Below, one piece after another: positions 47,472 through 56,707 of a stretch of 64,000 nucleotides of DNA (position 1 is the stretch's first letter; each line of letters starts with the position of its first letter). This DNA is from Exiguobacterium sp. s122 (GTDB lineage: Bacteria; Bacillota; Bacilli; Exiguobacteriales; Exiguobacteriaceae). Under the pieces are notes generated by a model. It did not search any database. It was given only the letters and a program-made list of their open reading frames with translations, and was not told the origin of the DNA. The position numbers and the translations under genes were made by a program. The stretch covers positions 1,798,001 through 1,862,000 of the forward strand of contig NZ_JACSMD010000001.1 in assembly GCF_018618475.1 (NCBI RefSeq). Reading direction: 5' to 3'.

Positions 47472-48911
47472 ATGACAACCAACTGGAACTTCGAGGCAAC
47501 GTATCTCGAACTCCGTGACATGTTTTATCACCGTGGACCGGTCCACCCGGTTGAAGCACCTGAGCTCGTCTTGTTTAATGACGACCTCGCGAAATCGCTT
47601 GGCCTCAACGTCAAGGCGGTGAAGCAAGACGTCGCCCTATTAGCCGGAAACAGTCAGACCGACACGTCCTTTTCTGAGGCGTATGCGGGGCATCAGTTCG
47701 GTCACTTCACGATGCTCGGGGACGGCCGTGCGCTTATGCTCGGGGAACACGTCGCCCCGAACGGGAAACGATTTGATGTCCAATTGAAAGGTTCGGGTCC
47801 AACCGAGTATTCCCGGGGCGGCGACGGACGGGCCGCCCTCGGTCCGATGGTGCGCGAGTTCATCATCAGCGAGGCGATGCACGCACTCGGTATCCCGACG
47901 AATCGTGCCTTAAGCGTCGTCAAGACCGGTGAACCTGTCATGCGGCAACGGCCGGAGCACGGGGCCGTGTTGACACGTGTCGCCTCGAGCCATTTGCGGG
48001 TCGGCACGTTCCAATACGCGGCCGCGGCTGGTTCGATTGACGACGTCATCGCACTTGCAGATTTTGCGATCAAGCGTCACGACCCGGACCTTGTCGGACA
48101 ACCCGACCGCTACGAACAGTTCCTCCGGCGCGTCATGACACGTCAGGCGAAACTGATTGCCGACTGGCAACTCGTCGGCTTCATCCACGGCGTCATGAAC
48201 ACGGACAACACGTTCATCAGCGGGGAAGGCCTCGACTATGGGCCGTGCGCCTTCATGGACACGTATCACCCGCACACCGTCTTCAGCTCCATCGATCGGG
48301 ACGGCCGTTACGCCTACGCGAATCAGCCGTACATCGGGTCATGGAATTTGGCACGTCTTGCTGAGACGCTGTTACCGCTCCTCGCCGAGACGCAAGAAGG
48401 GGTGATTGATATCGCCAACAAGCTGTTGGACGGGTATACCAAGACGTATAAAGAAGCGTACTTCACGGGACTCGCGCATAAGGTCGGGCTATACGTCCGA
48501 AAAGACGGAGACGATGCGCTCACGGACGAGTTGCTTCACCTGATGGTCGAGACCGAGGCGGACTTCACGAACACGTTCCGTGCCTTGACGCTTGGTGATA
48601 TCGATGCGCTCGCTTTCTCCAAACAAGACGACGGCAAGGCATGGCTCGCCGCTTGGCAAAAACGCCTCAGTGAGCAAGGTCTCCCGGAAGCAGATGTAAC
48701 TCGGCTCATGCGCCAGTACAACCCGGCCGTCATCCCGCGCAATCATCATGTCGAGTCAGCGATTCAAGCAGCCGAACGAGGTGACTTTGAACCGACGCAT
48801 GCACTGCTCGACGTTCTTAGAAACCCGTATGATTATGAAGCGGACTATAGCCGCTACGTCTCACCCGGACCTCCCCGAATGGTTCCGTATCAAACGTATT
48901 GTGGCACATAA
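47472..48911 (+). CDS. selO: SelO-family protein adenylyltransferase
   Basis: 479 residues from the ATG at 47472 (AAGGAGGG upstream). SelO pseudokinase signatures: YAGHQFGHF, LGDGRALMLGE, QLKGSGPTEYSRGGDGRAAL, GFIHGVMNTDN, and DYGPCAFMDTY. The family transfers AMP to protein hydroxyls in redox control. Bacterial forms often end in Cys-x-x-U or C; this one ends in YQTYCGT, with a cysteine near the end. A TATACT (about 47436-47441) is a possible -10. It has its own terminator. Confidence 0.93.
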   Translation: MTTNWNFEATYLELRDMFYHRGPVHPVEAPELVLFNDDLAKSLGLNVKAVKQDVALLAGNSQTDTSFSEAYAGHQFGHFTMLGDGRALMLGEHVAPNGKRFDVQLKGSGPTEYSRGGDGRAALGPMVREFIISEAMHALGIPTNRALSVVKTGEPVMRQRPEHGAVLTRVASSHLRVGTFQYAAAAGSIDDVIALADFAIKRHDPDLVGQPDRYEQFLRRVMTRQAKLIADWQLVGFIHGVMNTDNTFISGEGLDYGPCAFMDTYHPHTVFSSIDRDGRYAYANQPYIGSWNLARLAETLLPLLAETQEGVIDIANKLLDGYTKTYKEAYFTGLAHKVGLYVRKDGDDALTDELLHLMVETEADFTNTFRALTLGDIDALAFSKQDDGKAWLAAWQKRLSEQGLPEADVTRLMRQYNPAVIPRNHHVESAIQAAERGDFEPTHALLDVLRNPYDYEADYSRYVSPGPPRMVPYQTYCGT

Positions 48912-48942
48912 ACCATCCCGCTTGTGCGAGATGGTTTTTTTT
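48909..48942 (+). terminator. Terminator after selO
   Basis: AACCATCCCGC, TTGT loop, GCGAGATGGTT and a run of T. It starts at the stop codon. Confidence 0.88.
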
Positions 48943-49001
48943 AGGAACCTTCTATAATCCATCGACGTATAGATGAGTATCAATCATTCAGGAGGGTCCT
49001 T

Positions 49002-49178
49002 ATGCGTCTGCTTGCGTCACTCATCTCACTTGGGTTTGCCTGCCTTATCTCGCTCGAATTGTGGCAAGGTCCCTTTCATAGCGGCTGGGTATGGTCCATG
49101 CCTGCGTTTTTCTTAATCGTTTCGTTTTTCCAGTTCATCAAACACGTGAACGAGCTTGAATGGGAGGAAACAAAATGA
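49002..49178 (+). CDS. Small two-helix membrane protein, unknown
   Basis: 58 residues, starting MRLLASLISLGFACL, read directly from the sequence. Two hydrophobic helices (about 2-20 and 29-46), with an acidic/basic C-terminus. GGAGGG lies 7 bases before the ATG. Its stop overlaps the next start (ATGA). First of three overlapping tiny genes. No family recognised. Confidence 0.7.
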   Translation: MRLLASLISLGFACLISLELWQGPFHSGWVWSMPAFFLIVSFFQFIKHVNELEWEETK

Positions 49179-49375
49179 AGATGACTATCTTGCTCATGAC
49201 CATCATCGTCGTGTCCACATCTTATCTCGTCTACAGTTTTTATTTGTCGTTTACGGGTCAGTCGATTCAGCCGCAAGTAACTGGTCTCGCAATCGGTGCC
49301 CTGCTCACGTCGTCTTATTTCGTGACAACCGGTCGCCTTCCGTTTTGGACAGAGCTAGAGGAAGAGGACGTATGA
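49175..49375 (+). CDS. Small two-helix membrane protein, unknown
   Basis: 66 residues from the ATG at 49175, with GGGAGGAAAC upstream. Helices about 4-24 and 36-52, and an acidic tail (ELEEED). Its start overlaps the upstream stop and its stop overlaps the downstream start, each by ATGA, so all three genes are coupled. Not recognised. Confidence 0.7.
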   Translation: MKMTILLMTIIVVSTSYLVYSFYLSFTGQSIQPQVTGLAIGALLTSSYFVTTGRLPFWTELEEEDV

Positions 49376-49545
49376 AAGTTCTTTATTCCATCTTGTTAGG
49401 ATTCGGCAGCATCCTTTATGTCGTCTATGCTATTCATCTATTCCGCATTGGGCATCCTCAACCGTTACTCCTCCATGCTATGATTGTTATTGTTTTATTT
49501 GGCATCATCTACGTTGGACGCAAACGAAACCCCGAACATCGATGA
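49372..49545 (+). CDS. Small two-helix membrane protein, unknown
   Basis: 57 residues (MKVLYSILLGFGS...). Two helices (about 3-22 and 31-48) and a strongly basic end (GRKRNPEHR). Together with the two genes before it, it makes a set of three two-helix proteins whose tails differ: mixed, acidic and basic. They could form one membrane complex. Not recognised. Confidence 0.7.
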   Translation: MKVLYSILLGFGSILYVVYAIHLFRIGHPQPLLLHAMIVIVLFGIIYVGRKRNPEHR

Positions 49546-49561
49546 CGATGCTCGGGGTTTC
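49527..49561. terminator. Terminator after small membrane operon
   Basis: AAACCCCGAACATCG, ATGA loop, CGATGCTCGGGGTTT. It overlaps the end of the third gene and may also serve the convergent gene. Confidence 0.85.
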
Positions 49562-49572
49562 TCGCTGCTCAT

Positions 49573-49908
49573 TTAAATCCCAAAATGAACCAAGTCCTTG
49601 CCTTCACGTTCGACTTGAATGATGAGACGAGCTAAATCGCTCACCTCTTCTGAACGAGGAAACGCACGTGATTGCGTGACAATCTCATAAAACATCGACA
49701 ACGATTCGTTTGGGATGAGCGTAATTCCGTAATAATCCAACCCGAGCTCAGTACGATGATACGAATGGAAATAGGTACGCATAATCGAACACGCCTCCAT
49801 AAGCTCTTGGATAAAATCATCATCACCCTCAGTGTAGCCATTATATTCTGGATTACGTATAGGTGTTTTCAAATTTCGATCCCATAAATCAAATTCGTGC
49901 ACTGGCAA
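49573..49908 (-). CDS. Hypothetical acidic protein
   Basis: 111 residues, not recognised. It is soluble and acidic, with no signal peptide or membrane helix; aromatic-rich middle (FHSYHRTELGLDYYGITLI). The likely start is a TTG (49908), with AAAGGAC about 10 bases upstream; a GTG two codons later is an alternative. It follows the lipoprotein pair by 30 bases on the same strand and may be cotranscribed. Confidence 0.55.
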   Translation of the reverse strand: MPVHEFDLWDRNLKTPIRNPEYNGYTEGDDDFIQELMEACSIMRTYFHSYHRTELGLDYYGITLIPNESLSMFYEIVTQSRAFPRSEEVSDLARLIIQVEREGKDLVHFGI

Positions 49909-49938
49909 ACGAGAACCCGTCCTTTCACCTGATTTAAT

Positions 49939-50190
49939 TTATTCTTTGATTGGAAAGTTCGACGACGACGCCTCTGGCAACGAGTCCGAGAGGTCGAGCA
50001 ATGTCTCTTCCGATACGTCCCCTGCCACGACAATCAGTCTCCCTTGGTCGAAATAATACAAGCCGTTCCCTGCCGGTTGATTTAAGCGATACCGCTCATT
50101 CGAAACGTCTCGCCGTTCAATCAATTCTCCGTCGGCCACACTGGTCGCGTCGGTCATTAAAATCGTGATGATTTGTGTTTCATCATACAT
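49939..50190 (-). CDS. Probable C-terminal half of a split lipoprotein
   Basis: 83 residues: YDETQIITILMTDA at the start; then SNERYRLNQPAGNGLYYFDQGRLIVVAGDVSEETLLDLSDSLP, of which the parts LYYFDQGRLIVVAG and EETLLDLSDSLP resemble the end of DUF4367-type lipoprotein domains. It lacks a signal and overlaps the upstream gene by 8 bases in a different frame. No good ribosome site precedes its ATG. It may be a frame-shifted extension of the upstream lipoprotein or a coupled separate gene. Confidence 0.55.
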   Translation of the reverse strand: MYDETQIITILMTDATSVADGELIERRDVSNERYRLNQPAGNGLYYFDQGRLIVVAGDVSEETLLDLSDSLPEASSSNFPIKE

Positions 50191-50698
50191 CCATCGTCCA
50201 CATCTCCACCGGTCGCTCGAGCTGATTCATCTCGAAGTTGACGACAAAGAGCTCCGCTTCAGGCAAGTCCAACCCGTGATGGACTTTTTCGGTCGCCTCG
50301 GGAATCGTAAAGTTTTGAATCCCGTGTAACCCCCACTCCTCGCCCCGTGAATAGTTGAATACGCCGAACGAATCGTCGCGGTTTGGTAACTTGATGGCAA
50401 TGAGTCCGAGATTATCGATGACCGTTTCATAGATCACACCGTCTTTCGAAGGTCGTTCAGACGTGCCATCCGTATATTGCAACGTATATTGGGCCGTGAC
50501 CGCATCGACAAGTCGAACGGTCCCTTTCGGCACATCTTCAATCACGGAGCCGAACACGTCTTTCTCCTCCGATGTTGATTTGGTTTCTTCGTTGATTGTT
50601 ACTTCGGATTCGGTTCGTTCAATCGGCGCAGTCGTTTCCACCAAACACCCGCTCAAACTGAACACAGCAAGGCTCGCGATGACCAATAATCGCTTCAT
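50183..50698 (-). CDS. Lipoprotein, possibly truncated by a frameshift
   Basis: 171 residues. Lipoprotein signal with lipobox LSGC (Cys18). A Glu/Thr/Ser-rich linker follows (about 25-48), then a strand-rich domain (about 55-171). It ends at PVEMWTMDV in the middle of what looks like a beta-strand that the overlapping next frame continues (YDETQIITI). AAAGGTGG precedes the ATG, and TACAAT lies about 30 bases upstream as a possible -10, just behind the valS terminator. Function unknown. Confidence 0.65.
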   Translation of the reverse strand: MKRLLVIASLAVFSLSGCLVETTAPIERTESEVTINEETKSTSEEKDVFGSVIEDVPKGTVRLVDAVTAQYTLQYTDGTSERPSKDGVIYETVIDNLGLIAIKLPNRDDSFGVFNYSRGEEWGLHGIQNFTIPEATEKVHHGLDLPEAELFVVNFEMNQLERPVEMWTMDV

Positions 50699-50738
50699 AT
50701 CTCATCCACCTTTATTGTATGTAACACCTAATTCTACC

Positions 50739-50777
50739 AAAAAAACCTTCTTCGGAGAACAAGTCTCCGAAGAAGGT
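50739..50777 (-). terminator. Terminator after valS
   Basis: Minus strand: ACCTTCTTCGGAGA, CTTGT loop, TCTCCGAAGAAGGT and seven T. A perfect 14-bp stem. Confidence 0.92.
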
Positions 50778-50784
50778 GAATGTC

Positions 50785-53436
50785 TTACTTACGCAACTCT
50801 TCCAAACGGGCGCGGACCGCGTCACGCTTGTCGAGGTAGTCTTTCTCTTTCGCTTTCTCTTCGTCGATGACGTGAGCCGGGGCCTTGCCGGTGAAGCCTG
50901 GGTTACCGAGCTTCTTCTGAACGCGCTCGACTTCCTTCTCATACTTCGCCACTTCTTTTTCAAGACGGGCGATTTCTTCTTCGAAGTTGATGAGGTCAGC
51001 GAGCGGGATGAACAGTTCTGCGCCCGTCATGATGGCCGACATCGACTTGTCTGGAGCCGTCAAGCCACGCGCGATTTCAAGCTCGGTCGCGTTCGTAAAC
51101 TTGCCGATTGTCGCCTCGTTCGTGCTCAAGTAGCCTTGTGTCGCCTCATCCGACGTCGAGATGAAGAGTTGAATCGGTTTCGACATCGGCGCGTTCACTT
51201 CCGAGCGGATGTTACGGACCGAACGGATGACGTTCATGACCGCCTCGAACGCAGGGACTGACTCCGCAAAGTGGAGGTCGTCACGGCGCGTCGGGTAGCT
51301 CGCACGGACGATCGAGTCGCCTTCATGCGGCAAGTGTTGCCAGATTTCCTCTGTGAGGAACGGCATGAACGGGTGCATGAGACGCATGATTGAGTCGAGC
51401 GTATGCGCGAGCACCGAGCGTGTCGTCGCTTTCGCCGCCTCGTCCTCACCGTAAAGTGTGAGTTTCGCCATCTCAATGTACCAGTTACAGAACTCTTCCC
51501 AGATGAAGTTGTAGAGGTAGCGACCGGCTTCGCCGAACTCGTACTTGTCGACGAGACGCGTCACTTGGTCGACCGTGTCGTTCAAGCGTGTGAGAATCCA
51601 CTTGTCGGCAAGCGTCTTCTCGCCTGAGAGGTCGATGTCCTCGAACTTCATGCCGTCCATGTTCATGAGAGCGAAACGGCTCGCGTTCCAAATCTTGTTC
51701 GCGAAGTTCCAAGTCGACTCGATCTTCTCCCAATAGAAACGGAGGTCGTTACCTGGCGTTGACCCGGTGAGGAGGAACCAGCGGAGCGAGTCGGCACCGT
51801 ATTGATCGATGACTTCCATCGGGTCGACACCGTTCCCGAGCGATTTCGACATCTTGCGGCCTTCCGAGTCGCGGATGAGACCGTGGATGAGCACGTCGTT
51901 GAACGGTTGCTTTCCTGTGAACTCGAGCGATTGGAAAATCATGCGCGATACCCAGAAGAAGATGATGTCATACCCGGTGACGAGCGCACTCGTCGGGAAG
52001 TAACGGTTAAAGTCTTTCGCGTCCGTGTCCGGCCAGCCCATCGTCGAGAACGGCCAAAGTGCTGACGAGAACCACGTGTCGAGCACGTCTTCGTCTTGCG
52101 TCCAGTTCTCGCTGTCCGCTGGTGCGTCTTTCCCTACATATACCTCGCCTGTCTCGTTATGGTACCAGGCCGGGATGCGATGGCCCCACCAGAGCTGACG
52201 GCTGATACACCAGTCGCGGATGTTCTCCATCCACCGGAGGTACGTGCCTTCGAACCGCTCCGGAACGAAGTTGACTTTCGTGTCGTCATGTCCTTGCGCT
52301 TCGAGCGCCGCTTTCGCGAGCGGCTCCATGTCGACGAACCATTGTTTCGAAAGATATGGCTCGATGACCGCGCCCGAACGTTCCGAGTGGCCGACCGAGT
52401 GCGTGTGCGGCTCAATCTTGACGAGTGTGCCGTCCGCTTCTAAGTCTTTTACAAGTTGCTTGCGGCATTCGAAACGGTCGAGCCCTTCGTACTTGCCTGC
52501 GTTCTCGTTCATCTTGCCGCCTTCGTCCATGACGAGGACGCGCGGGAGTTCGTGACGGTTCCCAATCTCGAAGTCGTTCGGGTCGTGTGCCGGTGTGATC
52601 TTCACGCAGCCTGTACCGAACTCCATGTCGACGTAGTCGTCCGCGACGATTGGAATCTCACGGTTCATGACCGGGAGCATGATCGTCTTACCGACGAGGT
52701 GCGCGTAACGCTCATCTTTCGGGTTGACGGCAACGGCCGTGTCGCCGAGCATCGTCTCCGGACGCGTCGTCGCAATCTCGATGTGGCCCGAACCGTCCGC
52801 GAGCGGATACTTCATGTGGTAGAACGCGCCTTCCACTTCTTGATAGATGACCTCGATATCCGAGACGGCAGTCTTTTGCGCCGGGTCCCAGTTGACGATA
52901 TATTCGCCACGGTAAATCAAGCCTTTCTCGTACAAGCGGACGAATACTTCCTGGACCGCTTTCGAGAGCCCTTCGTCGAGCGTGAAACGCTCACGCGAGT
53001 AGTCGAGGCCGAGGCCAAGTTTTGACCACTGGGCACGGATCGTGTCCGCGTACTCGTCTTTCCACTCCCACGTCTTCTCGAGGAACTTCTCGCGTCCGAG
53101 GTCGTAACGCATGATACCGTCCTCACGGAGCTTTTGTTCGACTTTCGCTTGTGTCGCGATGCCGGCGTGGTCCATCCCTGGGAGCCAGAGGACGTCATAG
53201 CCTTGCATGCGCTTCAGGCGCGTCAATAAGTCTTGGAGCGTCGTGTCCCACGCGTGTCCGAGGTGAAGTTTTCCCGTCACGTTCGGTGGCGGGATGACGA
53301 TCGTGTACGGCTGTTTCGAGTCGTCCTCGTCTGCTTTAAATACATCGTTCTCTAACCAGTAGTCGTACCATTTTGCTTCCGTCGCACTCGGGTCGTACTT
53401 CGTCGGCATGGTGATTTCGTTTGTCTCGTTGGCCAT
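50785..53436 (-). CDS. valS: Valyl-tRNA synthetase
   Basis: 883 residues from the ATG at 53436 (GAGGGGGC upstream). Class-I signatures: [16 protein letters not shown] (about 47-62, HIGH) and KMSKSLGNG (about 530). It has a CP1 editing domain, an anticodon-binding domain and a C-terminal coiled coil (about 815-880, with [22 protein letters not shown]). Expression is controlled by the T-box leader. It lies directly downstream of the hem operon. Confidence 0.98.
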   Translation of the reverse strand: MANETNEITMPTKYDPSATEAKWYDYWLENDVFKADEDDSKQPYTIVIPPPNVTGKLHLGHAWDTTLQDLLTRLKRMQGYDVLWLPGMDHAGIATQAKVEQKLREDGIMRYDLGREKFLEKTWEWKDEYADTIRAQWSKLGLGLDYSRERFTLDEGLSKAVQEVFVRLYEKGLIYRGEYIVNWDPAQKTAVSDIEVIYQEVEGAFYHMKYPLADGSGHIEIATTRPETMLGDTAVAVNPKDERYAHLVGKTIMLPVMNREIPIVADDYVDMEFGTGCVKITPAHDPNDFEIGNRHELPRVLVMDEGGKMNENAGKYEGLDRFECRKQLVKDLEADGTLVKIEPHTHSVGHSERSGAVIEPYLSKQWFVDMEPLAKAALEAQGHDDTKVNFVPERFEGTYLRWMENIRDWCISRQLWWGHRIPAWYHNETGEVYVGKDAPADSENWTQDEDVLDTWFSSALWPFSTMGWPDTDAKDFNRYFPTSALVTGYDIIFFWVSRMIFQSLEFTGKQPFNDVLIHGLIRDSEGRKMSKSLGNGVDPMEVIDQYGADSLRWFLLTGSTPGNDLRFYWEKIESTWNFANKIWNASRFALMNMDGMKFEDIDLSGEKTLADKWILTRLNDTVDQVTRLVDKYEFGEAGRYLYNFIWEEFCNWYIEMAKLTLYGEDEAAKATTRSVLAHTLDSIMRLMHPFMPFLTEEIWQHLPHEGDSIVRASYPTRRDDLHFAESVPAFEAVMNVIRSVRNIRSEVNAPMSKPIQLFISTSDEATQGYLSTNEATIGKFTNATELEIARGLTAPDKSMSAIMTGAELFIPLADLINFEEEIARLEKEVAKYEKEVERVQKKLGNPGFTGKAPAHVIDEEKAKEKDYLDKRDAVRARLEELRK

Positions 53437-53465
53437 GTGTGATGCCCCCTCTATAAAATGTAAAC

Positions 53466-53732
53466 ACAAAAACGGCTTCTCTCGTCCTATACGCTAAGGA
53501 CGAAAGAAGCCGAATCTTCCGCGGTACCACCTTAGTTCGCCAAACACGTTGGCGCCCTCAAAATCGAATAACGGTCGATGGACCGGACCTCTCTACTCGC
53601 GTTCAAAAGGTCAGCTCCGAGGCGACTTCCGCACCATCCTTCGCGGCCTTGCACCTAACGGCCGCGTCTCTGGGAAAGGATGTTTGTTGCGTACTATTCC
53701 TCATCATAGCTTTTGTTCGTATCTGTTAAACA
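53466..53732 (-). ncRNA. T-box leader of valS (specifier GUC)
   Basis: Minus strand. The T-box AAGGTGGTACCGCGGAAG lies at 53532-53515, followed by a terminator (GGCTTCTTTCGTCC, loop, GGACGAGAGAAGCC, TTTTT; about 53511-53466). Upstream is Stem I: upper helices CATCCTT/AAGGATG and CGCGGCC/GGCCGCG, then CGCA/TGCG. The specifier loop has AATAGTA (with the AGTA loop-E motif) facing GAAGTCG, and is closed below by GAGG/CCTC. Within it GTC (53626-53624) is the valine codon. Uncharged tRNA-Val (anticodon GAC) would bind and prevent termination. Confidence 0.96.
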
Positions 53733-53761
53733 ATTGTAGCGACAGAAGCGGGTTCCGTCAA
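53733..53761 (-). promoter_or_regulatory. Sigma-A promoter of valS
   Basis: Minus strand TTGACG (53761-53756), 17-base spacer, TACAAT (53738-53733). The -35 box lies only 2 bases past the hemL stop. Confidence 0.85.
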
Positions 53762-53763
53762 GA

Positions 53764-55068
53764 TTAGAGTGAAAACTCTTCTTGTAGCTCTTTGAACGTC
53801 GCTTCGACCGCTGCGATCGTCTGCTCGATGTCCTCGTCCGTATGCACGGTCGAGAGGAACAAGCCTTCGAACTGTGACGGTGGCAAGAACACGCCGCGCG
53901 CCGCCATCTTCTGATAATACGAGCGGAACATCTCGAGGTTGGCCGATTTCGCCTTCTCGAAGTTCGTCACTTTCTCGTTCGTGAAGAAGAAACCGAACAT
54001 CGACCCGGCACGGTTCGTGTCGTGCGGGATATTGTACTTCTCGCCCGCTTTCGTGAAGCCTTCGGCGAGACGATCGGCTTTGCGCTCGAACTCCGCGTAA
54101 TGTTCCGGCTTCAATTGCGACAGCGTCGTGTAGCCGGCGATCATCGCGAGCGGATTCCCAGAGAGCGTCCCCGCTTGATAAATCGGTCCTTGTGGCGCGA
54201 TTTGTTCCATGATCTCACGTTTTCCACCGTACGCACCGACCGGAAGGCCTCCGCCGATGACTTTCCCGAGACACGTTAAGTCCGGCGTCACGCCGAAGTA
54301 ACCTTGGGCACAGTTGTAGCCGACACGGAAGCCGGTCATGACCTCGTCAAAGATGAGGAGCGCGCCGTTTTGTTCCGTAATCTCCCGAAGTCCTTCGAGG
54401 AAACCAGGCTGCGGTGGTACGAAGCCCATGTTGCCGGCAGCTGGCTCAACGATGACACCTGCGAGGTCGTCGCCGTACTTCTCAAACGCGACGCGGACCG
54501 CTTCTAAGTCGTTGTATGGGACTGTGAGCGTATGGCTTGCGAGTTCTTTCGGAACGCCTGGTGAGTCCGGGAGGCCGAGCGTCGCGACGCCTGACCCCGC
54601 CTTGATGAGAAGCGAGTCCCCGTGACCGTGGTAGCAACCTTCGAACTTCAAAATTTTCGTTTTGCCCGTGTACCCGCGGGCGAGGCGAAGCGCCGCCATC
54701 GTCGCTTCTGTACCTGAGTTGACCATACGGACCATCTCGATGGACGGGACACGGTCAATGACGAGTTCCGCCATCTTCGTCTCGAGCTCTGTCGGCGTCC
54801 CGAACGTCCAGCCTTTCTCGGCTTGCTCTTGAATCGCCTTCGTCACGACCGGGTCGCGGTGACCGAGGATGAGTGGTCCCCACGAGAGAACGTAGTCGAT
54901 ATACTCGTTGCCGTCGATGTCATAGACGCGTGACCCTTCACCGCGTTCAGCGAAGATTGGCGTCATGCCGACTGACTTATAGGCACGGACCGGGCTGTTC
55001 ACCCCGCCCGGCATGAGGGGACGTGCTTGTTCAAATGCTGCTTCTGAGCGTGTTTGTTTGTAGGTCAT
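53764..55068 (-). CDS. hemL: Glutamate-1-semialdehyde 2,1-aminomutase
   Basis: 434 residues, PLP enzyme. Motifs: [16 protein letters not shown] near the start, [13 protein letters not shown], and the PLP-lysine segment [14 protein letters not shown] (about 266). It makes 5-aminolevulinate from the HemA product. The start overlaps the hemB stop by 4 bases (ATGA). Last gene of hemA-C-D-B-L. Confidence 0.97.
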   Translation of the reverse strand: MTYKQTRSEAAFEQARPLMPGGVNSPVRAYKSVGMTPIFAERGEGSRVYDIDGNEYIDYVLSWGPLILGHRDPVVTKAIQEQAEKGWTFGTPTELETKMAELVIDRVPSIEMVRMVNSGTEATMAALRLARGYTGKTKILKFEGCYHGHGDSLLIKAGSGVATLGLPDSPGVPKELASHTLTVPYNDLEAVRVAFEKYGDDLAGVIVEPAAGNMGFVPPQPGFLEGLREITEQNGALLIFDEVMTGFRVGYNCAQGYFGVTPDLTCLGKVIGGGLPVGAYGGKREIMEQIAPQGPIYQAGTLSGNPLAMIAGYTTLSQLKPEHYAEFERKADRLAEGFTKAGEKYNIPHDTNRAGSMFGFFFTNEKVTNFEKAKSANLEMFRSYYQKMAARGVFLPPSQFEGLFLSTVHTDEDIEQTIAAVEATFKELQEEFSL

Positions 55069-56045
55069 GCGTAGTCTCCTTCCAAATAGCGACAGACGTC
55101 TTTTGCGAAATACGTGATGATTAAGTCCGCACCGGCCCGTTTGAAGCCGACCATCGTCTCCATGACGATGCGTTGTTCGTCGACCCAGTCGTTCATCGAC
55201 GCTGCTTTGACCATCGCGTATTCCCCGCTCACGTTGTATGCCACAATCGGCATATCGAGTGAGTCACGCATATCACGGATGATGTCCATGAACGCGAGCG
55301 CCGGTTTGACGATCATGAAGTCCGCACCTTGCTCAACGTCCGATTGCGATTCCCGGAACGCCTCGCGACGGTTCGCCGGGTCCATTTGATAGCCTTTCCG
55401 GTCGCCTTCACCTGGTGCCGATTGCGCCGCGTCACGGAACGGTCCGTAATACGCCGATGCGTATTTGACACCGTAGCTCATGATTGGGATATGGCTGAAC
55501 CCGTTTTGGTCAAGCCCTTCACGAATGGCAGCGACGAAGCCGTCCATCATCGAGCTCGGTGCGATGACGTCGGCGCCGGCCTGTGCTTGCGTAATGGCCG
55601 TCTGGACGTGGAGCGGGAGTGATGCGTCGTTATCGACGTCCCCGTTCTTTACGATGCCGCAATGGCCCGTTGACGTATATTCACATAAGCACGTGTCCGC
55701 AATGACGGTGAGCTGTGGCGCCCACGCCTTCACTTGACGGATCGCTTCTTGGACGATGCCGTGGTCATGATACGCCTCTGTACCTTCCGGGTCTTTATGC
55801 TCCGGGACACCGAACAAAATGACTGACTGAATACCGAGGTCGACGATCTCCTTAATCTCGTCCTCGAGACGGTCGAGCGAGAAGTTGAAGACGCCAGGCA
55901 TCGAGCTGACCTCACGCTTAATATCTGTCCCTTCGATAATGAAGAGCGGGTAAATCAAATCTTCTTTCCGAACATGGTTTTCACGTACGAGTGCACGCAT
56001 CGACTTCGATGAACGAAGGCGACGGTGACGGTCGAACTGGTTCAT
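55065..56045 (-). CDS. hemB: Porphobilinogen synthase
   Basis: 326 residues from the ATG at 56045 (AGGGGAGG upstream). Zinc-type cysteines [12 protein letters not shown] (about 118-129), and the two active-site lysines in [14 protein letters not shown] (about 195) and [11 protein letters not shown] (about 247). It joins two 5-aminolevulinates. It overlaps hemD by 4 bases and hemL by 4. Confidence 0.97.
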   Translation of the reverse strand: MNQFDRHRRLRSSKSMRALVRENHVRKEDLIYPLFIIEGTDIKREVSSMPGVFNFSLDRLEDEIKEIVDLGIQSVILFGVPEHKDPEGTEAYHDHGIVQEAIRQVKAWAPQLTVIADTCLCEYTSTGHCGIVKNGDVDNDASLPLHVQTAITQAQAGADVIAPSSMMDGFVAAIREGLDQNGFSHIPIMSYGVKYASAYYGPFRDAAQSAPGEGDRKGYQMDPANRREAFRESQSDVEQGADFMIVKPALAFMDIIRDMRDSLDMPIVAYNVSGEYAMVKAASMNDWVDEQRIVMETMVGFKRAGADLIITYFAKDVCRYLEGDYA

Positions 56046-56707
56046 GAAAAATCCTCCCCTACACACTGTATTAATGCATCCATAGTATAACACTCAGGCA
56101 CGCGGACCGGTAATGACGACACTTCCCGGACGGCGCGCTCGGTCACTTCGCCGATGGCGTACCACGTCCCATGGAAACGGTCGAGGTATGGCGTAATTGC
56201 CCGCACGGCGGACGGACTGAGCACGAGGAGCGCCTCGACGTGTGCGAGCGCTTCGGCTTCCGTCTTCGTCAATTCGCGACCGACCGTCTCATAGACGACC
56301 CAGTCGACGACGTGATCGAGTCGCTTCATATGGTCCGTGTTCGCCAAGTCGCCCCGGGCGAACAACACCGTCTCGTCTGGTTGGACGATGTGGGCTAACT
56401 TATGAAATAGCGCCTCTCCTGTAAACGTCTCAGGCATAAGCGAGACGGTGAAGCCTACTGCTTCGAGTGCTTGTTTCGTCTTCTCCCCGACGGCTGCGAC
56501 CCGGATGTCACGCGGGACGTCCGATAATGCCGCGACGGCCGTCTGGCTCGTCACGACGAGCCAATCGAATCGTTCGAGCGGCATCGCGTGATCCGTCAAT
56601 CTCGTTTCGATGAGCGGGACGTGATGAACGGAAAGACCGCTCGCTTCGAGCGTGGCTCGTTGCGAAGCGGTCAATCGTTTTGTCCCAGTGTACCAAACGT
56701 CACGCAT
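56042..56707 (-). CDS. hemD: Uroporphyrinogen-III synthase
   Basis: 221 residues from the ATG at 56707, preferred over a GTG at 56737 that lies well inside hemC. It is a two-domain alpha/beta protein of low conservation; [30 protein letters not shown] and [12 protein letters not shown] are typical. It overlaps the hemC stop by 8 bases. Confidence 0.9.
   Translation of the reverse strand: MRDVWYTGTKRLTASQRATLEASGLSVHHVPLIETRLTDHAMPLERFDWLVVTSQTAVAALSDVPRDIRVAAVGEKTKQALEAVGFTVSLMPETFTGEALFHKLAHIVQPDETVLFARGDLANTDHMKRLDHVVDWVVYETVGRELTKTEAEALAHVEALLVLSPSAVRAITPYLDRFHGTWYAIGEVTERAVREVSSLPVRVPECYTMDALIQCVGEDFS

Noticed and set aside
49156-49371. Longer open frame extending the third tiny membrane gene upstream
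   Set aside because: The upstream part reads as polar, arginine-rich sequence overlapping another coupled gene. The ATG at 49372 has a good ribosome site and an ATGA overlap.
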